A stretch of DNA of 55,569 nucleotides from DATDXN01 sp035289305 (GTDB taxonomy: Bacteria > Patescibacteriota > Microgenomatia > UBA1406 > HO2-37-13b): assembly GCA_035289305.1 (NCBI GenBank), contig DATDXN010000001.1, positions 1 to 55,569 of the forward strand, written 5' to 3'. A program made the position numbers and the translations under genes. This document shows positions 22,489 to 29,440 of this stretch, in pieces (position 1 is the first letter of the stretch; every line of letters starts with the position of its first letter). The notes below the pieces were generated by a model. It did not search any database. It was not told the origin of the DNA and saw only the letters and a list, made by a program, of their open reading frames with translations.

Positions 22489-23233
22489 AACTCCCGTCTT
22501 TTGCAAACGACACTTCCAAAAGAGGCAATCCTTTTGCAAGGCGCGACAACGTCTCAAACAAATGATCATCTGACACTTTTGAGAGAATATCATAGATATA
22601 CGCTGCGGTATAACCAACAGTTTTTGGAAGATATTTCAAAAGTGTCTTCGCGAGATGTCGCCTCCTTTCGTTATCAAGATCGCGATGATACACAAATACC
22701 TGTTTTACCTCGCCCACTTCATTTGATTGAGGCGCTATACTCCACTCCCCTTCCTTCACTGCCACAACTGCTTCTTCCGCATGATTCCCTTCCAATTTCT
22801 CACACATCGCTCCTTTGTGAGGAGCGTTTTTGAGAAAATCACTGACAGCTTTGACATTTTCATCCGTGAGTCCGTATGCGTTTTGATCGGTGATCGCTTG
22901 TTTGATATGGCCGCATCCAAGTAAAAACCCATCTTCGTTTTTCGCGTGGGTATCAGTGTGAAATCGCACCCGCGCATAGCCGCCGACCGCTTCGATAACT
23001 GCTTCGATAATATTTTGACTGTCCAAGCCCAAACCGTACTCGTTATTTACTGCGCAGACAGTGAGGATGTCGCCGACATCAGCGCCGGGCTTGGCAAGCG
23101 GAGCAAGATCGGAAAATCCAATGTATCTTCCATCTACGCACCGTGAAAGAATATGTCCGTCTTTTTTTTTAATGGGATATTTATATGCTTTAACAAATTG
23201 TTCTATCTGAAGGAGCGAGGGAACTTTATGCAT
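22463..23233 (-). CDS. Zeta-type (CDCA-like) carbonic anhydrase-fold protein
   Basis: A 256-residue protein. The pattern HILSRCVDGRYIG, KPGADVGDILTV, VRFHTDTHAKNEDGFLLGCG and GNHAEEAVVAV follows the diatom cadmium/zinc carbonic anhydrase repeat (CVDGR ... PGG ... VHGDHSSDMLGCG ... GSHEEKVV). The metal ligands there are Cys, His and Cys; here C32, H92 and C107 would correspond, with a loop five residues longer between His and Cys (H96 is an alternative ligand). It is a single repeat, not three. I start at ATG 23233, with an extended -10 (TGG-TATACT) 10 nt upstream; the longer frame from 23332 adds 33 poor residues. Carbonic anhydrase activity is inferred, not certain. Confidence 0.65.
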   Translation of the reverse strand: MHKVPSLLQIEQFVKAYKYPIKKKDGHILSRCVDGRYIGFSDLAPLAKPGADVGDILTVCAVNNEYGLGLDSQNIIEAVIEAVGGYARVRFHTDTHAKNEDGFLLGCGHIKQAITDQNAYGLTDENVKAVSDFLKNAPHKGAMCEKLEGNHAEEAVVAVKEGEWSIAPQSNEVGEVKQVFVYHRDLDNERRRHLAKTLLKYLPKTVGYTAAYIYDILSKVSDDHLFETLSRLAKGLPLLEVSFAKDGSFTVTEKVG

Positions 23234-23244
23234 GATAAAAACAG

Positions 23245-23250
23245 AGTATA
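23245..23250 (-). promoter_or_regulatory. Extended -10 box of the CDCA-like gene
   Basis: TATACT on the minus strand preceded by TGG, 10 nt before the ATG at 23233. Confidence 0.6.
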
Positions 23251-23301
23251 CCAAAGAATATGGGTATTGACAAATATCGTCAAAATGAGTAAAAAGAAGA
23301 T

Positions 23302-24264
23302 ATGGGGAGGTTTTTATCGTGGATAAAGACACATAAACTCGTCAGCATTCTCATCATCATTCTCGCCTATCTTCTTCTGAAAAATAACCGCGTCATACCC
23401 ACAAAGACATCCGTACTATACCGACAGCCCTCAAATATGATATCAGACACTGGTATTACACGGTCGGCAGCACTCATGCAAGAATCTGCACCCGCCTCCC
23501 AAAGAAGTATGATCCTTCCCGAAGCCCCGCCATCTCAAACTGCAGGAAACCGTTTGGTCATTGAAAACTCCTATCTTTCGCTTCTGGTCAAAAATGTTTC
23601 AGAGACACAAACCATGATCATCAGAAAAGCCGAAGAACTGGGCGGATATATGGTAAATACATCGCTTTCAAATCCGCAGGAGGCAGCAAGTGGCCAGGTC
23701 GTCGTACGCATCCCCTCACGAGTCCTTGATGAGGCACTCGCCTATTTTCGATCGGTGAGCGTCAAAGTCATCTCTGAAAATCTTGAAGGACAGGATGTCA
23801 CTGATGAGTATGTTGACCTTGAGGCTCGAGGCGCGATCTTGACTAAAACCAAGGCGAAGTTTGAGGCGATTTTAGAAGCTGCTACAGCAGTACAAGATAT
23901 TTTGACTGTACAGCGTGAACTCGTGAATCTTCAATCCCAAATTGATCAACTCAAAGGCCAACAAGATTATCTCGTCAAAAATGCCCAGATGGCAAAAATC
24001 GCCATATATCTTGCGACTGATGAGCTTGCTCTCCCCTACGCTCCGCAAGAATCATGGAGGCCGAGCGTGATCTTTAAACAAGCAGTGCGAAGCCTCGTGA
24101 AAACCGTGCGTAAAGCAGGAACAGCCCTTATCTGGCTGGGCGTATACAGCGTCATTTGGATCCCCGTGCTTATCCTCATATATCTTTACAAAAGAAGAAA
24201 AAACAGGACGGGGGCATGTGAATCAAGTAAAACTAATAAAACTCACCAAAGACTCCCTCTATGA
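23302..24264 (+). CDS. DUF4349 membrane protein
   Basis: A 320-residue protein. An N-terminal membrane helix (KLVSILIIILAYLLL) and an extracytoplasmic linker are followed by the DUF4349 core (about 85-245): RLVIENSYLSLLVKNV, AEELGGYMVNTSLS, GQVVVRIPSRVLDEALAYF, LEGQDVTDEYVDLEARGAIL, then a coiled-coil hairpin (about 190-225). A second membrane helix near 275-298 precedes a basic tail. DUF4349 proteins are anchored at both ends; their role is not established but a link to envelope stability is often suggested. The divergent CDCA-like gene starts 69 bases away. Confidence 0.85.
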   Translation: MGRFLSWIKTHKLVSILIIILAYLLLKNNRVIPTKTSVLYRQPSNMISDTGITRSAALMQESAPASQRSMILPEAPPSQTAGNRLVIENSYLSLLVKNVSETQTMIIRKAEELGGYMVNTSLSNPQEAASGQVVVRIPSRVLDEALAYFRSVSVKVISENLEGQDVTDEYVDLEARGAILTKTKAKFEAILEAATAVQDILTVQRELVNLQSQIDQLKGQQDYLVKNAQMAKIAIYLATDELALPYAPQESWRPSVIFKQAVRSLVKTVRKAGTALIWLGVYSVIWIPVLILIYLYKRRKNRTGACESSKTNKTHQRLPL

Positions 24265-24270
24265 TATACT
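24265..24270 (+). promoter_or_regulatory. Extended -10 box of the MNT gene
   Basis: TATACT preceded by TGA, 9 nt before the ATG at 24280. It overlaps the end of the DUF4349 gene. Confidence 0.6.
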
Positions 24271-24279
24271 GTAATTACT

Positions 24280-24693
24280 ATGCTTACTAACGATGAAATA
24301 CAAACGATACGGGAGTATTTTGCACACGCGCCAGAAGTAGAAGCAGTATATTTGTATGGCTCACAAGCGCGAGGAGACGAAACAGAAAAAAGCGATATAG
24401 ACATTGCAGTCATTTTCAAAAATAATGCCGCAAACTCTTTGTATTTAAGAGGACGCTTTGCAGAAGACTTAAAACATACATTTAAGACCACCGTTGATAT
24501 ACAAAACATGGAGACCTGCGACGTATCTTTTGCCTATCGAATAATACAAGAAGGAAAACTACTTTATACAGCAAAAGAACAAAACATTGATACTTTCATC
24601 GTTGATCTTATGCGCCGTTACTTTGACCTAAAACCCACGCACGACGCGTACTTTCACGAGTTATCAACGCGAATGAAAGCGTTGAGTCGATAA
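24280..24693 (+). CDS. MNT-domain nucleotidyltransferase (MntA-type antitoxin)
   Basis: A 137-residue protein with the minimal nucleotidyltransferase motif VYLYGSQARGDETEKSDIDI (GSxxRGD then DxD), a third acidic strand TVDIQNM and a helical tail. In MntA-HepT (type VII) toxin-antitoxin systems such a protein AMPylates and silences an HEPN RNase encoded next door. Here no complete HEPN gene follows, only a short fragment (24697-24803), so the antitoxin appears orphaned or has a new role. Catalytic residues are intact. Confidence 0.85.
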   Translation: MLTNDEIQTIREYFAHAPEVEAVYLYGSQARGDETEKSDIDIAVIFKNNAANSLYLRGRFAEDLKHTFKTTVDIQNMETCDVSFAYRIIQEGKLLYTAKEQNIDTFIVDLMRRYFDLKPTHDAYFHELSTRMKALSR

Positions 24694-24696
24694 CGT

Positions 24697-24803
24697 ATGA
24701 CACCTAAACCTAAAGAGAAAAAATATATCAAACAATAACAGAAGACTTAGGAGATATTGTTCTTTTTTTACAAGAAATTCAACGATTTCTAGATAAAACC
24801 TAA
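24697..24803 (+). pseudogene. Possible HEPN toxin remnant
   Basis: Directly after the MNT gene: an ATG with 13 codons to a stop and, in another frame, ITEDLGDIVLFLQEIQRFLD followed by KT and a stop (24735-24803). The position is where a HepT-like partner belongs, and the amphipathic end resembles the C-terminal helix of some HEPN proteins. The match is short and could be chance. Confidence 0.3.
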
Positions 24804-24854
24804 AAATACCTCTTGCAATCCAAAAAAAAAGGAGTAGTCAGAGAATTAATAACT

Positions 24855-25184
24855 ATGAAGAAAATACTTTTTATTGTGCCTTTTCTATTAGCACTCGTTC
24901 TGTTCTTATTTAATTATAGAATTAATCGAAAAAATATAGAATATATAGATATGGCGACTCAATATGCTAAAGATGAACAATATGATAAGGCTATTGAATA
25001 TTACCAAAGAGTTATTAACGCTATGCCCCCAGAAAAAACATCTGGAGGTCATTTGGGAATCGCTCTCATGTATCAGAGAAAAGGCGACAATACAAAAGCT
25101 CGTGAATATTGTCAAAAAGCCACAGAACTTGACCCGAACATAATGACGCAGGAAGCATATCAGTTTTGTAATACTTTAAGGTAA
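24855..25184 (+). CDS. Small signal-anchored TPR protein
   Basis: A 109-residue protein. The N-terminal anchor is MKKILFIVPFLLALVLFLFN. Residues about 35-105 form two TPR-like units: ATQYAKDEQYDKAIEYYQRV and GIALMYQRKGDNTKAREYCQ, ending KATELDP. It is probably exposed outside the membrane as a protein-protein adaptor. I use ATG 24855 because the anchor starts there; the frame from 24813 adds 14 charged residues. No partner is evident from the neighbours. Confidence 0.65.
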   Translation: MKKILFIVPFLLALVLFLFNYRINRKNIEYIDMATQYAKDEQYDKAIEYYQRVINAMPPEKTSGGHLGIALMYQRKGDNTKAREYCQKATELDPNIMTQEAYQFCNTLR

Positions 25185-25259
25185 AATCTCTCTCAACAAA
25201 TCGTACGATCTGTTCGGCTTATATTCCAACTCTATCAAAGAAAGAAATACATATTCAGG

Positions 25260-25265
25260 TATAAT
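25260..25265 (+). promoter_or_regulatory. -10 box of the GT4 gene
   Basis: TATAAT 12 nt before the ATG at 25278. Confidence 0.5.
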
Positions 25266-25277
25266 AAATAGTATTGT

Positions 25278-26297
25278 ATGAATACCATTATTTATGACCC
25301 TTCTTACGAAGATAGTCTATCCGTGACGCGCGGCGGGGGAAGATTTGTGGAGATTTTGAAGGAAAACCTTACCTCTGCTCGATTTACCGACCGTCTCGAA
25401 GAGGTGGGAAACAACGACATCCTGATCATTCCTTTTTTCAAACCCTTTGAAAAACCTATCCTGACGAAACGAATAGCCAAAAAGCAAATACTCGTGATCT
25501 ATGACGTGATCCCGCTTGCATACCCTGCTCACTTCCCCGTGGGGCTTCGAGGAACTTTCAACCTCTGGCGCAATAAACAAGCGCTCAAATACTATGACAC
25601 AATTGTCACCATCTCCCATCACAGTAAAAACGATATAATACACTATCTTAATATCCCACCTGAAAAAATCGAAGTCATCTACCCAACGATCAGTAAGTCT
25701 TTTGACAAACCAATTACAACCAATTACAACCAATTACAACCAACTCTGACTAACTATTGCCTATACGTTGGCGATGTCAACTGGAACAAAAATCTGGTCA
25801 ATCTCGCCCGCGCCATCAAAATAGCAAACATCCCCTGTGTTTTTGCAGGAAAAAATTTTGAAGCAAGAAAATCTTTATTGCCGGAATCTCTCCATCTGTG
25901 GCAAAAAGAATTTCGAGATTTTTTGAAAGAAATCGCAGATGATCCTCTCTTTTTGTTTGTAGGCTATGTGTCTGATGATGAATTGATCAATTTATATAAA
26001 CAATCAATGGTGAATATACTAATATCACGTGATGAAGGATTTGGTTTTTCTTATCTTGAGGCAAGTACTCTAGGATGCTCTTCAATACTCTCTGACACGG
26101 ATATTTTTCACGAGATTGCGGATGCTGCGGCAACTTTTGCCAATCCTGACGACCCAGAAGATATTGCTTCCAAAATCACGAGTATTTCACACAATACTGC
26201 TCTTCGACAAAAACTATCACTTGAGGCTCAAGAAAGGTCTAAAATATTTAGTCCTGAATCTTTTCAGAACCAGTGGAAGAAAGTCATTCAGAGTTGA
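25278..26297 (+). CDS. Family 4 (GT-B) glycosyltransferase
   Basis: A 339-residue GT-B enzyme. The N-terminal domain has RGGGRFVEILKENL and VIYDVIPLAYP. The C-terminal donor domain begins NYCLYVGDVNWNKNLVNLAR and includes FLFVGYVSDDELINLYKQS, the family signature EGFGFSYLEASTLGCSSIL (Glu pair contacting the nucleotide sugar) and FANPDDPEDIASKI. It should add a sugar to a lipid-linked or surface glycan. Three tandem copies of a 10-nt word lie in the interdomain linker (25711-25740). The 3' end overlaps convergent tatD by 10 bases. Confidence 0.9.
   Translation: MNTIIYDPSYEDSLSVTRGGGRFVEILKENLTSARFTDRLEEVGNNDILIIPFFKPFEKPILTKRIAKKQILVIYDVIPLAYPAHFPVGLRGTFNLWRNKQALKYYDTIVTISHHSKNDIIHYLNIPPEKIEVIYPTISKSFDKPITTNYNQLQPTLTNYCLYVGDVNWNKNLVNLARAIKIANIPCVFAGKNFEARKSLLPESLHLWQKEFRDFLKEIADDPLFLFVGYVSDDELINLYKQSMVNILISRDEGFGFSYLEASTLGCSSILSDTDIFHEIADAAATFANPDDPEDIASKITSISHNTALRQKLSLEAQERSKIFSPESFQNQWKKVIQS
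25711..25740 (+). repeat. Tandem decamer (CAATTACAAC x3) inside the GT4 gene
   Basis: Three perfect 10-nt copies in the linker before the donor domain, encoding about PITTNYNQLQP. Because 10 is not a multiple of 3, gain or loss of one unit would shift the frame. Confidence 0.9.
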
Positions 26298-27109
26298 AAA
26301 AGCTCTTTTGCGTTTTTTGTCGTCACTTCATCAATATACCGCTCCTCTTTCCCATATATATCAGCAAGCATTTTCCGAAGATGGATCAAATGCGCCGGTC
26401 TATTGGGAAATCTTTGCCCCTCACGTATTGGGGCAGGTGTCAAAAATGGCGCATCAGTCTCTATGACAAGAAGATCGAGCGGGACATCACGCACAAAGTT
26501 TTGTTTATCAACCCGATAGGTCAAATCGCCATCAACGCCGATAAAAATATTATTTTTTTTCGCGAAATCAAGAAGATCGCCGTCCGGCTCACAGCAGTGA
26601 AATACCATTTTTCCTGAAAAAAACGGGTCCCAATGGTTCTCCAAGATCTTTAACATTTCATCTTTTGCCTCACGATTATGGATAATCACTGATTTTTGAT
26701 ACTCTTTTGCAAAGCGAAGCTGCGCAACGAACAATTCTTTTTGAAGAAGGATAAACTCATCGGTTATGACATACTCCTTATATTTGGTTTTCATATATGC
26801 ATGCCGATCAAGCCCAATCTCCCCCACCGCAACTACTTTCTTCTGTTGTAATAATAACTTAAGTTTTTCAAGGTTATTTTGCATTTTGAATTTTGAACTT
26901 TGAATTTCATATATATGATGTGGGTGTATGCCTACTGCCGCATAAACGTTTTTATAGCTCCCGGCAATTTCAACCGCTTTTTGAGAAGTTTCAATATCTG
27001 TTCCGGGTACAACAAAATCATAAACACCTGCCCTCCGTGCTTCTTCTATGATCTCCTTAACCTTCCCTTCAAACGCCTGAAATTGCAAGTGGCAATGGGT
27101 ATCAAACAT
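26288..27109 (-). CDS. tatD: TatD-family metal-dependent hydrolase/DNase
   Basis: A 273-residue TIM-barrel hydrolase. Metal-site motifs are MFDTHCHLQF (HxH), AVGEIGLDRHAY (Glu), VIIHNREAKDEM (His), MVFHCCEPDGD (His) and VIETDAPFLTP (Asp). It likely acts as a 3'-5' DNA exonuclease or in D-aminoacyl-tRNA-independent repair, as proposed for the family. Start chosen at 27109, where the HxH strand begins; a TATACA box lies about 10 nt upstream. An insert (IQSSKFKMQNNLEK, about 26875-26915) is encoded by AATTTTGAA-type tandem words. Confidence 0.92.
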   Translation of the reverse strand: MFDTHCHLQFQAFEGKVKEIIEEARRAGVYDFVVPGTDIETSQKAVEIAGSYKNVYAAVGIHPHHIYEIQSSKFKMQNNLEKLKLLLQQKKVVAVGEIGLDRHAYMKTKYKEYVITDEFILLQKELFVAQLRFAKEYQKSVIIHNREAKDEMLKILENHWDPFFSGKMVFHCCEPDGDLLDFAKKNNIFIGVDGDLTYRVDKQNFVRDVPLDLLVIETDAPFLTPAPIREGQRFPNRPAHLIHLRKMLADIYGKEERYIDEVTTKNAKELFQL

Positions 27110-27130
27110 ATATGTATTTCTTGTATATAT

Positions 27131-27136
27131 TATAGT
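27131..27136 (+). promoter_or_regulatory. -10 box of the GT-C gene, divergent from tatD
   Basis: TATAGT 10 nt before the ATG at 27147; the tatD -10 lies on the opposite strand in the same AT-rich stretch. Confidence 0.45.
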
Positions 27137-27146
27137 TAACCACACA

Positions 27147-28691
27147 ATGATATCTCGAAACAATATCTTAGCCATAGCAAAAGCAATAAGCGTACTAATG
27201 CTTCTCTTTGCATCTGCGTGGCTTGCGAGAAATTATGCTCAATCAGAGCGTTTTGGAGATGAGGCGGGAAATATGGCGGCGGGGCATTTGATCACCAAGG
27301 GTCTCGCACCATACAAGGACATGCAGTTAAATCATCAACCGCTCGTATATATCTTCAGCGCTTTTGTGGATTCTGTCACCCGCCCCAGTAATTTGTTCAT
27401 ATTTATCCAAAGACAAAGAGAGGCGCTTTTTGTCTATGCCGCTGTCTGGAATATCCTCTATTTCGTGATTTTTGGGCCCGTGACACTGCTTTTTTCTGCT
27501 CTTTTTGAATTAACAAAATATGAAAATTCAGGGTATAAGCTCATGGGCGAGACGCTTGCAGTGTATCCGCTCGTATTCATGTTTGGCATCTTAGTAAAAA
27601 ACATCTTCGTAAAAGCACGAACAAAAAAATTTGAGCTTGTGCTTTTTTCAATCAGTTCTTTCGTCGCTATTTTTTCTCTCGCGCCTCTGTGGCCGACTAT
27701 TTTTGCGCTCAACGCTCTTTTGTTTTTGCGACTAAAAAATAACCTCAAACATATTACTCTCCTCTTATTCCCCCAAACCATTCTTGCCTTTCTCCTTTTT
27801 CTCTTCATCCCTTTTGACGCGTATATGAAAGAAACGATCACGTATAACTTCCGCTATCTCATACCAGTGCTTGATAGGGTGAATACGTGGCAAGGATATA
27901 TGAAAATAGTATTTCTGCCCTTTACTTCAGTTTTCTCTCTCACACAGAACAAAAGTCAAGCAGTCTTTATAGGCATCATACTCTATGGAATTTTGACGTA
28001 TCACTTTTTCAAAAAAAAGAAAACAACGATATGGATTATCATGCTTTGCGTTATCACCCTATCCAATACACGCGTTGCATCTTTGGACCGGAACTTCCAT
28101 GCAATTCCATGGCTCGGTGTCTATTTTTTTATCCCCCTATATCTCGTTATCAAAACACATCATCTTCGTACTCATCGATTGCTGTTTTATTGCTCACTGT
28201 TTTTGTTAAGTCTCATTCCTATCGCGTATATACGTTTTGCCGTTTTGCTCTTTCGGCCTCACAATCGTCTCACAGAACATCATAATAATTACGTGCAGTC
28301 TCAAAGATATGGCGGAGCAATAAAAGCAGTAAAAGATGGGGATGACCGGCTCATTTCCCTACCGTATGATCCTCTTGTATATTATGTCGCAGATGTGTCA
28401 CTCGCAACGCGGGTGCTTGAATATTACAGTTGGGTGTATACGGTGCCAGAACATCTGTATGAGCTCAAAGATACATTCACTCACAATCCACCCGAATTTG
28501 TTGTTGATGCTGGATTGGATGACGACCACCCAGTTGATCGGTTTGTGTTATCACATCTTGAGAAAAACTATATAAACGCGCTGCATCAAAACACGCCCTC
28601 GTATCTGTATATATTGAAAAAGAAAATTCCTGAAATTAAGAAAAATCAATGGGAAAACTTCAATAATCTGTTGTTTACCCTTCCAAAATGA
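27147..28691 (+). CDS. GT-C fold membrane glycosyltransferase
   Basis: A 514-residue protein with about 10-11 membrane segments. The first loop has the GT-C acidic pattern QSERFGDEAGNMAAGHLITK followed by APYKDMQLNHQPLVYIFSAF. A C-terminal soluble part (about 395-514) contains GDDRLISLPYDPLVYYVADV. It is related in layout to the genes at 6387 and 53210. A polyprenyl-phosphate sugar donor is expected; the acceptor is unknown. Confidence 0.75.
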   Translation: MISRNNILAIAKAISVLMLLFASAWLARNYAQSERFGDEAGNMAAGHLITKGLAPYKDMQLNHQPLVYIFSAFVDSVTRPSNLFIFIQRQREALFVYAAVWNILYFVIFGPVTLLFSALFELTKYENSGYKLMGETLAVYPLVFMFGILVKNIFVKARTKKFELVLFSISSFVAIFSLAPLWPTIFALNALLFLRLKNNLKHITLLLFPQTILAFLLFLFIPFDAYMKETITYNFRYLIPVLDRVNTWQGYMKIVFLPFTSVFSLTQNKSQAVFIGIILYGILTYHFFKKKKTTIWIIMLCVITLSNTRVASLDRNFHAIPWLGVYFFIPLYLVIKTHHLRTHRLLFYCSLFLLSLIPIAYIRFAVLLFRPHNRLTEHHNNYVQSQRYGGAIKAVKDGDDRLISLPYDPLVYYVADVSLATRVLEYYSWVYTVPEHLYELKDTFTHNPPEFVVDAGLDDDHPVDRFVLSHLEKNYINALHQNTPSYLYILKKKIPEIKKNQWENFNNLLFTLPK

Positions 28692-28695
28692 CCTA

Positions 28696-28735
28696 TTGAC
28701 AAGAGGGAAAAAGTGATGTATGATGTATACATCAT
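28696..28735 (+). promoter_or_regulatory. Promoter and operator of RHH antitoxin locus 1
   Basis: TTGACA (28696-28701), 17-nt spacer, TATGAT (28719-28724). A perfect 16-bp palindrome ATGATGTATACATCAT (28720-28735) covers the -10 and the start codon at 28734. Near-identical to 31400-31439. Typical of RHH antitoxin autorepression. Confidence 0.8.
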
Positions 28736-29024
28736 GAAACGGACGCAAATCTACCTACCGGAAGAGCTTCATTATGAGCTCGGCTATTTAGCCAAGCTGC
28801 AAAACAGCTCTATTTCTGAAATCATCAGAAAAACTTTAAAGCAGTCTCTCAAAAAGCAAAAAGGGCGGAAAAAAAGCGCTTATGCTTTTTTTGACTATCT
28901 CATCAAACAAGGAAAAAAATACGGCAAAAACCTGCCGAGAGATTTATCTACTCGTCATACAGAATACTATATAGAAACAGTTATCCCTTCTCAAAAATCT
29001 AAGAGCCTGTTTGAAAACTTTTAA
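28734..29024 (+). CDS. RHH (CopG-type) antitoxin, C-terminus fused to IS5 end, toxin lost
   Basis: A 96-residue protein. The ribbon-helix-helix at the N-terminus reads KRTQIYLPEELHYELGYLAK followed by SSISEIIRKTLKQSL. The C-terminal part (LPRDLSTRHTEYYIETVIPS) would bind a toxin. It closely resembles the antitoxin at 31438, which is followed by a PIN gene. Here the frame ends SLFENF inside the terminus of an IS5 fragment and no toxin follows. DNA binding should be intact, so it may still repress both loci. Confidence 0.82.
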   Translation: MKRTQIYLPEELHYELGYLAKLQNSSISEIIRKTLKQSLKKQKGRKKSAYAFFDYLIKQGKKYGKNLPRDLSTRHTEYYIETVIPSQKSKSLFENF

Positions 29025-29440
29025 GCATATTCCTTCTCAATTTTTAACAGCATAACACGAATCATCGCCAGATGAACAAAGGCTTCCTCAGACGACGTGT
29101 CATATTCGTAATCTTTAGAAAGTCTGCGGTAGCGGGATAACCATGACAAAGTTCTCTCTACAATCCTTCGTTTGGGCAGTAGCTTGAATACATGTTTATT
29201 AATGTTTGATCGTTTTACTCGACTGACTATCGAGAATATTTGCGGTTGGATATGGTTTTTTTTCCCGCCTGAACTTGAACAATCTTTCACGAGATTATCA
29301 TGGATTTTCTCGAGTGTTTCGTCCTTTTTCCAAATGCTAAAGTGCCAGTAGACTGTTCCCCACGGAAGATATTCGTGGGGGAGCATGCACCGCTGGCAAC
29401 CTGTTTTCGTGAGGTAGAAGCAGGCATGGAACCTTATTTA
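29003..29440 (-). mobile_element. IS5-family fragment with internal and 5' deletions
   Basis: One terminus begins GAGCCTGTTTGAAAACTTTT at 29003, as in many IS5 elements. The minus-strand frame upstream of the annotated ATG continues as HACFYLTKTGCQRCMLPHEY, the IS5 N-terminal pattern, to a stop at 29440. The central DDE region is missing and the far terminus is absent. Confidence 0.8.
29021..29386 (-). pseudogene. IS5-family transposase, internally deleted
   Basis: The frame joins the N-terminal block LPWGTVYWHFSIWKKDETLE to the C-terminal block RRIVERTLSWLSRYRRLSKD then YEYDTSSEEAFVHLAMIR. The catalytic middle (first two Asp residues) has been lost and replaced by about 50 unlike residues (CSSSGGKKNHIQPQIF...), so it cannot be an active transposase. 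It separates antitoxin copy 1 from the TPR protein gene. Confidence 0.85.

Noticed and set aside
25711..25740. Possible CRISPR-like repeats
   Set aside because: Direct tandem copies with no spacers, only 10 nt each, inside a coding gene.
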